Assembly: GCF_003952465.1 (NCBI RefSeq)
Contig: NZ_CP034448.1
Span: 5,743,001 to 5,807,000 of the forward strand
Origin: Mesorhizobium sp. M1B.F.Ca.ET.045.04.1.1
GTDB taxonomy: Bacteria > Pseudomonadota > Alphaproteobacteria > Rhizobiales > Rhizobiaceae
Length of the DNA stretch: 64,000 nucleotides
Direction: 5' to 3'
This document shows, piece by piece, positions 8,226 to 16,945 of the stretch. Each line of letters starts with the position of its first letter. The first letter of the stretch is position 1. The notes below the pieces were generated by a model, which saw only the letters and a program-made list of their open reading frames with translations, made no database searches and was not told the DNA's origin. Both the position numbers and the translations under genes were made by a program.

Positions 8226-9230
8226 ATGCAGCAATCCCACGAACCGGCGGCCCTTTCGGAAATGGCGGCCTTCGCGGCCATCGCCGAGGCGCGCTCCTTC
8301 ACCAGGGCAGCCGCGCGGGTCGGACGCGACGCCACCATCCTTTCGCGCCGCCTGCAATCGCTGGAGGAGCGGCTCGGCGTCAGGCTGCTCCACCGTACGA
8401 CGCGCAGCGTGTCGCTGACCGAGGCCGGAGCGGAATTCCTGCCGCGGGTGCGCGCCGTCCTCGCCTCGGTCGACGAGGCCGAGGCGGCCGCGTCGGCGCA
8501 TGCAGCCGGCGGGCCGCGCGGCCTGCTCAGGCTTGCGCTGCCCGGCACATTCGGGCGCATGTGGATCGGGCCGCTCTTGCCGCAGTTCCTCGCGGAGTTC
8601 CCCGATGTCCGTATCGAGGCCGAGTTCTCCAACCGCTTCGCCGATCTCGTCGCCGAGAATTTCGACGCTGCCGTCCGGCTGGGCAGCCTGGAGGATTCGC
8701 GCCTGGTGGCACGCAAGGTGGCGACGCGGCGCCGGCTGCTCTGCGCCGCGCCCTCCTACCTCGCCCGAAGGGGCAGGCCGGAAACGCCGCAGGCGCTGCT
8801 TCAACATTCCTGCCTCGGCTTCACCGGCTTCCAGACCTTTCCGGCCTGGGAGATGACCGACCGCGAGGGCCGGCGCATGCGCGCCGAGGTTTCGGGGCCG
8901 CTGGTCAGCGATGATGCCGAGGTACTGGTCGAGGCGGCGGTGCAGGGCGTCGGTCTGATGATGAGCACCGACTGGCTGGTCGGACGCGAGCTCGCCGACG
9001 GGCGGCTGGTGCCGGTCCTGGAAGACTGGACGCTCGCCGACGAGGGCGCGGTCTATGTCGTCATGCCCTCGGCCAAGGGCCAGGCCGCCAAGACCCGCGC
9101 CTTCGCCGACTGGATCGGCAAGCGCTTCGCGCCGGAGCCGCCGTGGCGGCGGTGCAACGCTCCCCCTTCTCCCCTTGTGGACGAAGAAGGGCCGCGCCTC
9201 ACTTCCCCTCCCCCTTCAGGAACTGCCTGA
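8226..9230 (+). CDS. LysR family transcriptional regulator
   Basis: A 334-aa LysR protein. The N-terminal winged helix is clear ([20 protein letters not shown], then [20 protein letters not shown]) and the C-terminal part is the periplasmic-binding-protein-like effector domain. The ATG at 8226 is chosen over a TTG at 8217. The last 25 or so residues are encoded by a fragment of the intergenic repeat (ttctccccttgtgg) and overlap the end of the convergent slipin gene, so the native C-terminus has probably been extended by repeat sequence. It probably controls the divergent alcohol dehydrogenase. Confidence 0.88.
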   Translation: MQQSHEPAALSEMAAFAAIAEARSFTRAAARVGRDATILSRRLQSLEERLGVRLLHRTTRSVSLTEAGAEFLPRVRAVLASVDEAEAAASAHAAGGPRGLLRLALPGTFGRMWIGPLLPQFLAEFPDVRIEAEFSNRFADLVAENFDAAVRLGSLEDSRLVARKVATRRRLLCAAPSYLARRGRPETPQALLQHSCLGFTGFQTFPAWEMTDREGRRMRAEVSGPLVSDDAEVLVEAAVQGVGLMMSTDWLVGRELADGRLVPVLEDWTLADEGAVYVVMPSAKGQAAKTRAFADWIGKRFAPEPPWRRCNAPPSPLVDEEGPRLTSPPPSGTA

Positions 9231-9957
9231 GCAAATCCATCGGCAGCGGGAACACCACCGTCGAAGAGCGCTCGCCGGCGATGTCGTGCAGCGCCTCGAA
9301 ATAGCGCAGCTGCATGGCCTGTGGCTCTTCGGCCAGCATCTTGCCCGCCTCGACAAGCTTGGCCGCGGCCTGCTGCTCGCCATCGGCGTTGATCACCTTG
9401 GCGCGCCGCAGCCGCTCCGCCTCGGCCTGCTTGGCGATGGCGCGGATCATGCTCTCGTTCAGGTCGACGTGCTTGATCTCGACATTGGAGACCTTGATGC
9501 CCCAGGCGTCGGTGCGCTGGTCGAGGATCTCCTGGATGTCACTGTTGAGCCTGTCGCGCTCGGCCAGCATCTCGTCGAGCTCGTGCTTGCCGAGCACCGA
9601 GCGCAGCGTGGTCTGCGCCAGCTGGTTGGTGGCGGTCATGAAATCCTCGACCTGGATGATCGCGCGCTCGGCGTCGACGATGCGGAAATAGAGCACCGCG
9701 TTGACCTTCACCGAGACGTTGTCGCGCGAGATGACGTCCTGCGGCGGCACGTCCTGCACCACCACACGCAGGTCCACCCGCACCATCTGCTGGATGAAGG
9801 GAACGAGGATGATGAGGCCCGGTCCCTTGACCCCGGTGAAGCGGCCGAGCGTGAAGACCACGCCGCGCTCATATTCCCTGAGGATACGGATGGCCGCCGA
9901 CAGGAACATGATCACCAGCAGCGCGAGGATCAGATAGCCGACATAGGCGACTGTCAT
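9199..9957 (-). CDS. Slipin / stomatin-like SPFH membrane protein
   Basis: A 252-aa protein with one N-terminal transmembrane helix ([19 protein letters not shown]) followed by an SPFH/band-7 domain ([26 protein letters not shown]) and a charged C-terminal helix with [17 protein letters not shown]. Slipins form membrane-associated oligomers and are nearly always paired with an NfeD protease, as here: the upstream NfeD gene overlaps it by 4 bp (ATGA). The pair is thought to act in membrane protein quality control. Confidence 0.92.
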   Translation of the reverse strand: MTVAYVGYLILALLVIMFLSAAIRILREYERGVVFTLGRFTGVKGPGLIILVPFIQQMVRVDLRVVVQDVPPQDVISRDNVSVKVNAVLYFRIVDAERAIIQVEDFMTATNQLAQTTLRSVLGKHELDEMLAERDRLNSDIQEILDQRTDAWGIKVSNVEIKHVDLNESMIRAIAKQAEAERLRRAKVINADGEQQAAAKLVEAGKMLAEEPQAMQLRYFEALHDIAGERSSTVVFPLPMDLLRQFLKGEGK

Positions 9958-11369
9958 TGTTTAGCTCCGTCGTTTCCTGCCCCCGTAGATTCCCGCCCGT
10001 TGTTTCCCGCCCCGTCGTTTCCGGCACCGCGCCGCCGCACCGTCAGCACGAGGTCGCCGACGGCGGTCACCTCCGCGCGATCTCCCGGCGCGATCGGTTC
10101 GTCGGCCTTCGCCCGCCAGCGTTCGCCGAGCGCCAGCACATGGCCCTCGCCGCCTTGCCAGTCGAGAATCTCCACGGGCAGACCGCGCATGGCCTCGCCG
10201 CCGATGCGCGGCGGATTGCGCCGCGCCGCCCAGAGATAGCTGCCGGCAAGCAGCGCGAGCGCCAGCGTCAGCGCCGCGGCAGGACCGATGATCGCCCACG
10301 ATATGGCGAAGCCCGGCCCCTCGACCTTGAGCAGCATGGCTGCGCCGAGCAGGAAGGCGGTCGCGCCGCCGAGCCCCAGCAAGACCGTCGGATTGAAGGC
10401 CTCGATGATGAGAAAGGCGACGCCGAGCAGCATAAGGGCGAGCCCGGTGTAGTTGATCGGCAGCAGATCGAGCGCATAGAGGGCGAGCACGAGGCAGATG
10501 GCGCCGATGACGCCCGGCGCCACCGCGCCTGGGCTCGTGACCTCGAAGACGATGCCGTAGAAGCCAATCAGCATCAGGAGAACGGCGACGTTCGGATCGG
10601 TGATGACGGCGAGAAGCCGGATGAACCAGCCGGGGTCCAGCGTCTCGACGGTCAGGCCCTTTGTCGCCAGCACCTCCTTCTTGCCGGCCACGTCGACGGT
10701 GCGGCCATCGGCCAGTTGCAGCAGCTCGGTGGTGTCGCGGGCGACGAAGTCGATGACATGTTGCTGCAGCGCCGCACTTGCCGAAAGGCTTGCCGCCTCG
10801 CGCACGGCCTTCTCGCCCCAGTCGCCATTGCGCCCGCGCAGCTCAGCGAGCGAGCGGATGAGAGCCACCGCGTCATTGGTCACCTTGGCCATCATTGGGT
10901 CGGCGGATGGCTGCCCGGTGCCCTTGTTGTCCTTCTCTCCGCCGGGAAGCGAGGGCAGCCCGCCGATCTCGACCGGCGTCGCGGCCCCCAGATTGGTGCC
11001 GGGGGCCATCGCCGCGACATGGGTGGAGTAGAGGATATAGGTTCCGGCGCTGGCCGCATGGCCGCCGGCCGGCGCGACATAGCCGATGACGGGAACCGGA
11101 GAGGCCAAGATGTCGGCGATCATCTCACGCATCGAGGTGACCAGCCCGCCCGGCGTGTCGAGCTGCAGGATGAGGACGGCGGCGTTGCGCTCGGCCGCGG
11201 CCTTGAGCGCCTCCTTCAACTGGCGCGAGCTCGCCGGACCGATGGCGCCGTCGATCGCGATGCTGACAGCAACCCTCTCCGCGGCCGTTCCGGCCGAGGA
11301 GAAGGGAAAAAGAAGGGCGGCCACGAAGGCCGCTGCCAAAAGGGCCACCCGCGCGAGTCTCACGCTCAA
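9954..11369 (-). CDS. NfeD-like ClpP-class membrane serine protease
   Basis: A 471-aa long-form NfeD. A signal peptide ([20 protein letters not shown]) is followed by a ClpP-class protease domain in which [15 protein letters not shown] and [12 protein letters not shown] carry the oxyanion region and catalytic Ser. Next come four or five transmembrane helices (about residues 240-385) and a C-terminal OB-fold NfeD domain. The last residues ([11 protein letters not shown]...GAGNDGAKQ) are a low-complexity tail. It is translated with the slipin gene through an ATGA overlap and probably degrades or regulates slipin assemblies. Confidence 0.92.
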   Translation of the reverse strand: MSVRLARVALLAAAFVAALLFPFSSAGTAAERVAVSIAIDGAIGPASSRQLKEALKAAAERNAAVLILQLDTPGGLVTSMREMIADILASPVPVIGYVAPAGGHAASAGTYILYSTHVAAMAPGTNLGAATPVEIGGLPSLPGGEKDNKGTGQPSADPMMAKVTNDAVALIRSLAELRGRNGDWGEKAVREAASLSASAALQQHVIDFVARDTTELLQLADGRTVDVAGKKEVLATKGLTVETLDPGWFIRLLAVITDPNVAVLLMLIGFYGIVFEVTSPGAVAPGVIGAICLVLALYALDLLPINYTGLALMLLGVAFLIIEAFNPTVLLGLGGATAFLLGAAMLLKVEGPGFAISWAIIGPAAALTLALALLAGSYLWAARRNPPRIGGEAMRGLPVEILDWQGGEGHVLALGERWRAKADEPIAPGDRAEVTAVGDLVLTVRRRGAGNDGAGNNGRESTGAGNDGAKQ

Positions 11370-11418
11370 AGCTCCTTGGATTCAATATGGGGTTGTGCCG
11401 GGCGAAGTCCAATGAGCT

Positions 11419-11447
11419 GCTAATCTCCCTCCTCGAGGGGGGAGATT
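11419..11447. repeat. Short hairpin copy of the intergenic repeat
   Basis: taatctccctcctcgagggg is one end-hairpin of the larger repeat, standing alone between the NfeD gene and the DUF1127 gene. Confidence 0.55.
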
Positions 11448-11554
11448 ACCTGCCCTCGACGATTCCACGGCAATTTCGACGCGGGCTCCAACGCTCGCTC
11501 CCTCGCTCATGCCTCATCGTCCCCATTGACCGCCAACGAACAATGGAGACGACA

Positions 11555-11791
11555 ATGACGACTTTGGCTCGAACAACCAACGAAACCCGCAGCGCCGACT
11601 TCAGCCTGTTCGGCTTCGTCGGCCGCGCCGCGCGCCTGGCCTATCGCGCCATGAAGATGCGCAGCGAACGCGCCGCGCTGCAGGCGATGCCGGACCATCT
11701 GCTCAAGGATCTCGGCATCAGCCGCTCGCAGATCGAGTACTGCACCTCGATCCGCCTTGCGCGCTCCGACACGGATGGGATGAGCGACTGA
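11555..11791 (+). CDS. DUF1127 small regulatory protein
   Basis: A 78-aa protein whose C-terminal 40 residues match DUF1127 (MPDHLLKDLGISRSQIE). The ATG at 11555 follows GGAGAC at good spacing. An in-frame ATG at 11543 is less well placed. Rhizobial DUF1127 proteins are small Arg-rich factors linked to RNA turnover and to phosphate or carbon metabolism. A terminator follows. Confidence 0.85.
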   Translation: MTTLARTTNETRSADFSLFGFVGRAARLAYRAMKMRSERAALQAMPDHLLKDLGISRSQIEYCTSIRLARSDTDGMSD

Positions 11792-11831
11792 AGCATTCGG
11801 TAGCCGGAACAGCTTGAAGGCCGATCAGAAG

Positions 11832-11852
11832 CCCCGGTATCGCCGGGGTTTT
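11832..11852 (+). terminator. Rho-independent terminator after the DUF1127 gene
   Basis: CCCCGG-TATCG-CCGGGG stem-loop followed by TTTT, 40 bp after the DUF1127 stop codon. Confidence 0.75.
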
Positions 11853-12055
11853 CGCGTTTGGCTCTGCCCCGTCGACCGGCCTTCCCGGCGTTGGATTCCG
11901 GCCGCGGGCGCGCGTGCGAGACGAAACGTCCGATGCAATTTCCACGGTGCGCATACCAAAAATTCCACGCTCGCACCCACTCTCGTTCACACGCTCTTCC
12001 GCCAAAGAAAAGCGTCACGGCAACCAAGCCGCAAACAATCTTGGGAGTAGAGAAA

Positions 12056-12649
12056 ATGCAACCCAACACCAAACCTGCCAACACCAAGCCTGCAAGACTT
12101 CCGCTCAACGGCGTCGACACGCCGAACCTCATGGCGACGATCAATTTCGTGGCGGGCCAGCCGGAGCTGGCGAAGTTCCAGTTTCGCGCCCACAACGAAT
12201 GGATCGAGGGCACGCACAGCAAGAGCGTCATGCATGGCTTCTTCGGTGCCGGCCAGGAGCAGAAGCATGAGAAGCCCTATTACGCCGACAGCGATCATCC
12301 GGCGATCCTGTGCGGCGCCGACAATGCGCCGACCCCGGTCGAATGGCTGCTGCATGCGCTGGCGAGCTGCCTGATGTCGGGCGTCGCCAACATTGCCGCC
12401 GCGCGCGGCATCAAGCTCACCCGGGTCAAGTGCTCTGTCGACGGCGACATCGACCTGCGCGGCATCCTCGGCATCTCCGACGAAGTGCGCAACGGCTTCC
12501 AGAACATCCAGGTATCGTTCGAGGTCGATGGCGACGCGCCGGCCGAGAAGCTCACCCAGCTCATCGAACAGGCCCGCGCCCGCTCTGCCGTCTTCGACGT
12601 GCTGACCAAGGGCGTGCCGGTCACGGTCGGGATCAAGACCATCCAGTGA
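12056..12649 (+). CDS. OsmC family protein
   Basis: A 197-aa OsmC/Ohr-like protein. The conserved Cys pair is visible as AILCGAD and LASCLMSGVA; in the family these form the thiol peroxidase centre that reduces organic hydroperoxides. The start at 12056 follows GGGAG. The family likely detoxifies peroxides made by the two flavoprotein oxygenases encoded just downstream on the same strand. The gap to the next gene is 73 bp, so co-transcription is plausible. Confidence 0.88.
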   Translation: MQPNTKPANTKPARLPLNGVDTPNLMATINFVAGQPELAKFQFRAHNEWIEGTHSKSVMHGFFGAGQEQKHEKPYYADSDHPAILCGADNAPTPVEWLLHALASCLMSGVANIAAARGIKLTRVKCSVDGDIDLRGILGISDEVRNGFQNIQVSFEVDGDAPAEKLTQLIEQARARSAVFDVLTKGVPVTVGIKTIQ

Positions 12650-12722
12650 CGCCGACACTCCAATGACCCTATGGGAGACGGTTCGCACACGGCCGTCTCC
12701 CTCAACGCCATCGGAAAGAACC

Positions 12723-13949
12723 ATGAAACGGGCTGACGTCGTCATCGTCGGCGGGGGCCAGGCCGGCCTTGCGCTCAGCCATTGCCTCGGCCAAGCCGAT
12801 ATCGAGCATGCCGTGCTCGAGCGCGGCCGCATCGGCGAACGCTGGCGGTCGCAGAGCTGGCGCTCGCTCCGGCTCCTCACGCCGAACTGGCTGAATGCGC
12901 TGCCCGGTTCGCCCTATGGGGGCGACGATCCCGACGGCTTCATGGGCAAGGCCGCCTTTGTCGAGACCCTGGAGGCCTATGCGGGGCGCTGGCAGGCACC
13001 GATCGAATGCGGCGTCGAGGTTCTTTCCTGCAGGCGAACCGGCAACGGCTTCGTGCTCGATACCAGCGCCGGCGCCTGGTCGGCCAAAGCCGTCGTGGTG
13101 GCCACCGGTCATTGCGACCGGCCCATGATCCCTTTCGCGTCCGACACCAGGGCCGGGCCGCTCTCCCTCCACACCTCGCAATATCGTTCCCCCGGCGAAC
13201 TGCCCCCCGGCGGGGTGCTGATCGTCGGCGCCTCCTCCTCCGGCGTGCAGATCGCCGACGAGCTGGCGCGGACCGGCCGGCGCGTGACGCTATCGGTCGG
13301 CAAGCATACGCGCCTGCCGAGGCTGTGGCGCGGCAAGGACATCTTCTTCTGGCTCTGCCAGATGGGCTTCATGGCGCAGCGCCCGCAAGATCTCGCCAAT
13401 CCGGAGAGCGCCAGGCGCCAGCCTTCGCTGCAGCTCGCCGGGCGGCCGGACAGGGCCGATGTCGACCTCGCCACCCTGCAGACGCTGGGCGTCGAGCTGA
13501 CCGGGCGCGTGCGCGGCATTGCCGATCGCGAGATCGCCTTCGCCGACGATCTTGCGGCGCAGATCGCGGCGGCGGAAGCGAAGCAGGCCCGCCTGCTCGC
13601 CGAGATAGACCGCTTTGCCGGCGACGCGCGACCAGGCCGGCCCGAACCGGTGGCGGTGCCTTCGCTCCGCCGCCGGCAACTCTCGCTGACGGACGGATCG
13701 ATCCGCACGATCATCTGGGCGACCGGCTATCAGCGGTCGTTCGGTTGGCTGGAGCCGCTGGCGCTCGGCGCCGACGGCGAGCTCGCGCATCAGGGCGGCG
13801 TCACCAGCGTTCCCGGGCTCTACGCGATTGGGTTCCGCTTCCTGCGCAAGCGCGATTCCAATTTCATCGGCGGCGTCGGCGCCGACGCGCAAGCGATCGC
13901 CGCCGAAATCTCCCGCTATCTCGACCGCAAGGGCCAGCAAGCCGCCTGA
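12723..13949 (+). CDS. Flavin-dependent monooxygenase / NAD(P)-binding oxidoreductase
   Basis: A 408-aa class B-like flavoprotein. DVVIVGGGQAGLALSHCL is the FAD GxGxxG motif and GVLIVGASSSGVQIADELA the second Rossmann motif for NAD(P)H; WATGYQRSFGWLEP is the conserved ATG motif. The family hydroxylates or Baeyer-Villiger-oxidises small organic substrates. It is followed by a second FAD enzyme and a MaoC hydratase, suggesting one oxidative pathway. The substrate is unknown. Confidence 0.85.
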   Translation: MKRADVVIVGGGQAGLALSHCLGQADIEHAVLERGRIGERWRSQSWRSLRLLTPNWLNALPGSPYGGDDPDGFMGKAAFVETLEAYAGRWQAPIECGVEVLSCRRTGNGFVLDTSAGAWSAKAVVVATGHCDRPMIPFASDTRAGPLSLHTSQYRSPGELPPGGVLIVGASSSGVQIADELARTGRRVTLSVGKHTRLPRLWRGKDIFFWLCQMGFMAQRPQDLANPESARRQPSLQLAGRPDRADVDLATLQTLGVELTGRVRGIADREIAFADDLAAQIAAAEAKQARLLAEIDRFAGDARPGRPEPVAVPSLRRRQLSLTDGSIRTIIWATGYQRSFGWLEPLALGADGELAHQGGVTSVPGLYAIGFRFLRKRDSNFIGGVGADAQAIAAEISRYLDRKGQQAA

Positions 13950-13960
13950 GGCTGAGGACA

Positions 13961-15280
13961 ATGACGATGCCGACAACCCTGCTCCGTTCCCTTCCGCCCA
14001 CGCCGAAGCGCGCCCATTACGACGCCGTCATCGTCGGCGCGCGCTGCGCCGGTGCATCCACAGCCCTGCTGCTCGCCCGCGCCGGCCTGAAGGTGCTTTC
14101 GATCGACCGCAGGCCCTATGGCTCCGACACGCTGTCGACGCACGCGCTGATGCGGCCCGCCGTGCTGCAGCTGTCGCGCTGGGGCCTGTTCGAGGCGCTG
14201 CTCAAGGCCGGCACGCCAATCGTCGAGGCGACGACCTTCCACTATGGCGACGAGGGGATCACCATTCCACTCAACGCCGGACCGGATCTTCCCGGCCTGA
14301 TCGCGCCACGGCGCACCGTGCTCGACCGTGCCCTCGTCGACGCCGCGCGCAAGGCCGGCGCCGAGTTCCTGCACGACATGGCGGTCGGCGACCTCTTTGC
14401 CGACACGCGCGGGCGCGTGCGCGGCGTAGAGATCCGTGGTGCCGGCCGCGCCGCCCTGCGGGTGAGTGCCGACATCGTGGTCGGCGCCGACGGCATCGGC
14501 TCGCTGGTGGCGAAATGCTGCGACGCGCAGCTGCTCAGAAGCGGTACGGTCTCGGCCGCTCATGTCTATGGCTACGCGCCCGTCGATCCCGGCGCCGGCT
14601 ACCATTGGTATTTTCGCGATGGCATCGCCGGCTCCCTCATTCCCACCAATGACGGGCTTGCCTGCATCGTCGCTTCGGTGCCGACAAAACTGTTCGACCA
14701 GCGCTTTCGCCTCGGCCATGGCCGCGCCCGCATGGAGGTGCTGGAAGCGCTTTCGCCGGCGCTGGCCGAATGGGCGAGCCGCGCGCCGAAGGACGCCCGC
14801 CTGCAAGCGTTCCGCGGCGTGCCGGGATACATCCGCCAGGCCTATGGCCCGGGTTGGGCGCTGGTCGGCGATGCCGGTTTCTTCCGCGACCCGATCACCT
14901 CGCACGGTATTTCCGATGCGCTGCGCGATGCGGCGAGCCTGGCGCGCGCAGTCCTCGACGGCTCGGCAGCGGCCTTCGCTGCCTGGCAGCAGGAGCGCGA
15001 CCTCTTCGCCAACCAGGTCCTCGACACCACGGATGCCATTGCCGGTTTCGACTGGACGCTGGCCGATATCGGCGAGCGGCATCGCAGCTTCAGCGCCGTC
15101 ATGAAGGCCGAGGTGCAGACGCTCGCCGGACAGCCGATGCCGGACCGCCATGCCTCGCCCACCATGGGGCAGCCGACCTACCGGGCGCCGGCCAACCAGG
15201 ACGAGCCGCAGGCCCCAGTCGGCGTCTCGAATCCCGGCGCCTCGAACCATTATCGCAACCGAATGGGAGCAAGACCATGA
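13961..15280 (+). CDS. FAD-dependent oxidoreductase of the p-hydroxybenzoate hydroxylase / geranylgeranyl reductase fold
   Basis: A 439-aa flavoprotein. DAVIVGARCAGASTALLLAR is the FAD-binding motif, although its first glycine triplet is atypical (GARCAG). VVGADGIGSLVAK is the DG motif and GPGWALVGDAGFFRDP the GD motif of this fold. The start is the ATG at 13961, 11 bp after the monooxygenase. The C-terminal 40 residues are low-complexity (QPTYRAPANQDEPQAP). Its stop overlaps the MaoC start (ATGA). Confidence 0.85.
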   Translation: MTMPTTLLRSLPPTPKRAHYDAVIVGARCAGASTALLLARAGLKVLSIDRRPYGSDTLSTHALMRPAVLQLSRWGLFEALLKAGTPIVEATTFHYGDEGITIPLNAGPDLPGLIAPRRTVLDRALVDAARKAGAEFLHDMAVGDLFADTRGRVRGVEIRGAGRAALRVSADIVVGADGIGSLVAKCCDAQLLRSGTVSAAHVYGYAPVDPGAGYHWYFRDGIAGSLIPTNDGLACIVASVPTKLFDQRFRLGHGRARMEVLEALSPALAEWASRAPKDARLQAFRGVPGYIRQAYGPGWALVGDAGFFRDPITSHGISDALRDAASLARAVLDGSAAAFAAWQQERDLFANQVLDTTDAIAGFDWTLADIGERHRSFSAVMKAEVQTLAGQPMPDRHASPTMGQPTYRAPANQDEPQAPVGVSNPGASNHYRNRMGARP

Positions 15281-15732
15281 CTGTGCATCTGATGAAGGAC
15301 GGGTGGATCGGCGTCATCAAGGGACGGCCGCAGGTGGGCGCCGTCGCCGAGCGTTCGCGGCGCACCCAACCGCAGGATATCGACGCGTTCGCGGACATGA
15401 CCGGCGACCGCAACCCGCTGCACTACGACAAGCGGCTCGCCGAAGCTTCGGTGTTCGGCAAGCTGATCGTGCAGGGCGGAGTCACCTCCGGCATCCTGAA
15501 CGCGGTGGTGGCGGAGGACATTCCCGGCCCGGGTTCGGTATTCCTCGAAGTCTCATGGAAATTCGTCAAGGCGGTCGGCGTCGGCGAATTGATAACCGGT
15601 CGCGTCGAGGTCAAGGAGGTGCGCGCCGACAAGCCGATCACCAAGCTGGAGACATCGGTGCGCAACGAAGCGGGCGAGATTTGCCTGACCGGCACCGCGA
15701 CGGTGTTCACCGTGCCGCTGGCGAAAGGCTGA
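15277..15732 (+). CDS. MaoC-like (R)-specific enoyl-CoA hydratase
   Basis: A 151-aa hot-dog-fold protein. FADMTGDRNPLHYDKRLAEA contains the catalytic Asp and His of (R)-hydratases, and the C-terminal half supplies the long hot-dog sheet. These enzymes hydrate enoyl-CoA or related enoyl thioesters. Translational coupling to the FAD oxidoreductase suggests it handles a downstream intermediate of the same pathway. Confidence 0.88.
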   Translation: MTVHLMKDGWIGVIKGRPQVGAVAERSRRTQPQDIDAFADMTGDRNPLHYDKRLAEASVFGKLIVQGGVTSGILNAVVAEDIPGPGSVFLEVSWKFVKAVGVGELITGRVEVKEVRADKPITKLETSVRNEAGEICLTGTATVFTVPLAKG

Positions 15733-15790
15733 ATTCGCTCGGCCCCCAGGGCTGAAGGCCAGAAGCGATGACGGCAGCAAGCAGGCATGC

Positions 15791-16369
15791 CTAGATCACT
15801 CCAGCATAAGCGCGCAGATGGCCAACCGTTTTGGGCAGGCCCTGCCTCTCCAGCGTGTCGAGGTACTCGGCGGCACTCCTGGGAGGGTTCCTCAGACGTG
15901 CGCGACATCTTTGAACCGAGACCAATACGGCAGCATTGTCGATGCCGAACTGCTGGAAAATGAAATCGTCGGGGTGGATCAGGTCCAACTGGTATTTATC
16001 GAGAACGGGCTTGGGAAAATCCCTGAAATTGAAGGTGACGATCGCATCGAACGCCGAGACGATGGCCGCAGCCAGAACATGGCGGTCATTTTCGTCGGGA
16101 AGCGCCAGACTCGGCAGCAAGTCCTGATAGCCGTCAACCAGACAATCCAGGACGGCGCGATTCATCAGGTCGCGTGTTCTGTAAATCTGCTCCGGCTTGA
16201 GATCCGGACGGTTCTGTAAGAGATTGCGTATCCACTCGTCATGGATCTGTTCTGTCCATTTGGCCCGATAGAGGCCACCTCCCGCGGCAAGCTCGACGAG
16301 AAGATCCCGCAGCGGGGCTGGATAAAGAACGCAAGCGTCCAGGACGGCGGTGTAGGAAGAGGTCTTAAT
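15791..16369 (-). CDS. PIN-domain toxin of a toxin-antitoxin pair, probable ATT start
   Basis: A 192-aa PIN_3-type ribonuclease if read from the ATT at 16369. The first catalytic Asp is in TAVLDACVLYP; further acidic residues are in IHDEW, DENDRHVLAA and TFNFRDF. The first ATG in this frame (16165) would remove the first 68 residues, including that Asp, so it cannot be the true start. The ATT overlaps the antitoxin stop codon (TATTAAG), which suggests coupled re-initiation. The family cleaves RNA and is held inactive by the upstream antitoxin. An alternative is that the original ATG or GTG start has mutated and the toxin is poorly expressed. Confidence 0.78.
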   Translation of the reverse strand: MKTSSYTAVLDACVLYPAPLRDLLVELAAGGGLYRAKWTEQIHDEWIRNLLQNRPDLKPEQIYRTRDLMNRAVLDCLVDGYQDLLPSLALPDENDRHVLAAAIVSAFDAIVTFNFRDFPKPVLDKYQLDLIHPDDFIFQQFGIDNAAVLVSVQRCRARLRNPPRSAAEYLDTLERQGLPKTVGHLRAYAGVI

Positions 16370-16808
16370 AGCCCATCCCCAGTTCCTGGGCTTGGGCGGC
16401 CAGTTCTTCCATGAGCTTTTTGCGCTCTTCCTCCTCGCTGTTTCGGTATGCCGTCAAATCGGAAAACTTCACGCGCCGATGCGTTCCGACCATGTTGAAA
16501 GGCAACCTGCCATCCTCCAGCAGTCGGATGAGATAGGGGCGCGATACGTTGAGGAAGTCCGCCGCCTCCTGTGTCGTAAGCTCGGCATGGATCGGGATCA
16601 CCGTCACCGCATTTCCCTGGCCCATTTCGGTCAGGAGACGGTAAAGCAGATCGCCAACGCTCTTCGGCAGGCGCAAGGTTTCCTTGCCCACCTGAACCTT
16701 CAATTCGGCACCGTCGCGCTTGGTGCGTGAAAGCACCCGGCTGGCTTGAGCGGCGAGTTCGGCATCGTCCACCGATGGCACGACCGGTCGTCCGAGCAGC
16801 TTGGTCAT
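16365..16808 (-). CDS. Antitoxin with excisionase-type helix-turn-helix
   Basis: A 147-aa protein with a MerR/excisionase-like DNA-binding helix pair: LTTQEAADFLNVSRPYLIRL followed by the wing GRLPFNMVGTHRRVKFSDL. The C-terminal helix (EEEERKKLMEELAAQAQELG) probably wraps the PIN toxin. Such antitoxins repress their own operon. Upstream (16840-16890, minus strand) the words CGGATATTG and CGGATAATG repeat about 10 bp apart and are candidate operators. It is translated just ahead of the toxin, with overlapping ends. Confidence 0.85.
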   Translation of the reverse strand: MTKLLGRPVVPSVDDAELAAQASRVLSRTKRDGAELKVQVGKETLRLPKSVGDLLYRLLTEMGQGNAVTVIPIHAELTTQEAADFLNVSRPYLIRLLEDGRLPFNMVGTHRRVKFSDLTAYRNSEEEERKKLMEELAAQAQELGMGY

Positions 16809-16945
16809 TGGTCCATGTCCCTGATTGGCGTCGTATAGGGAGATTTGCGCCCATTATCCGCAATATCCGAAATAAACGCAATAAGTGAACGCACTCTCAA
16901 CGACATGGTTTCATGATCGGCAGCCGGACAACCCGCCTGCAGGCC

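Noticed and set aside
12782-13960. Long open frame upstream of the FAD oxidoreductase start, overlapping the monooxygenase
   Set aside because: Arg-rich shadow of the monooxygenase in another frame; the true protein begins at 13961.
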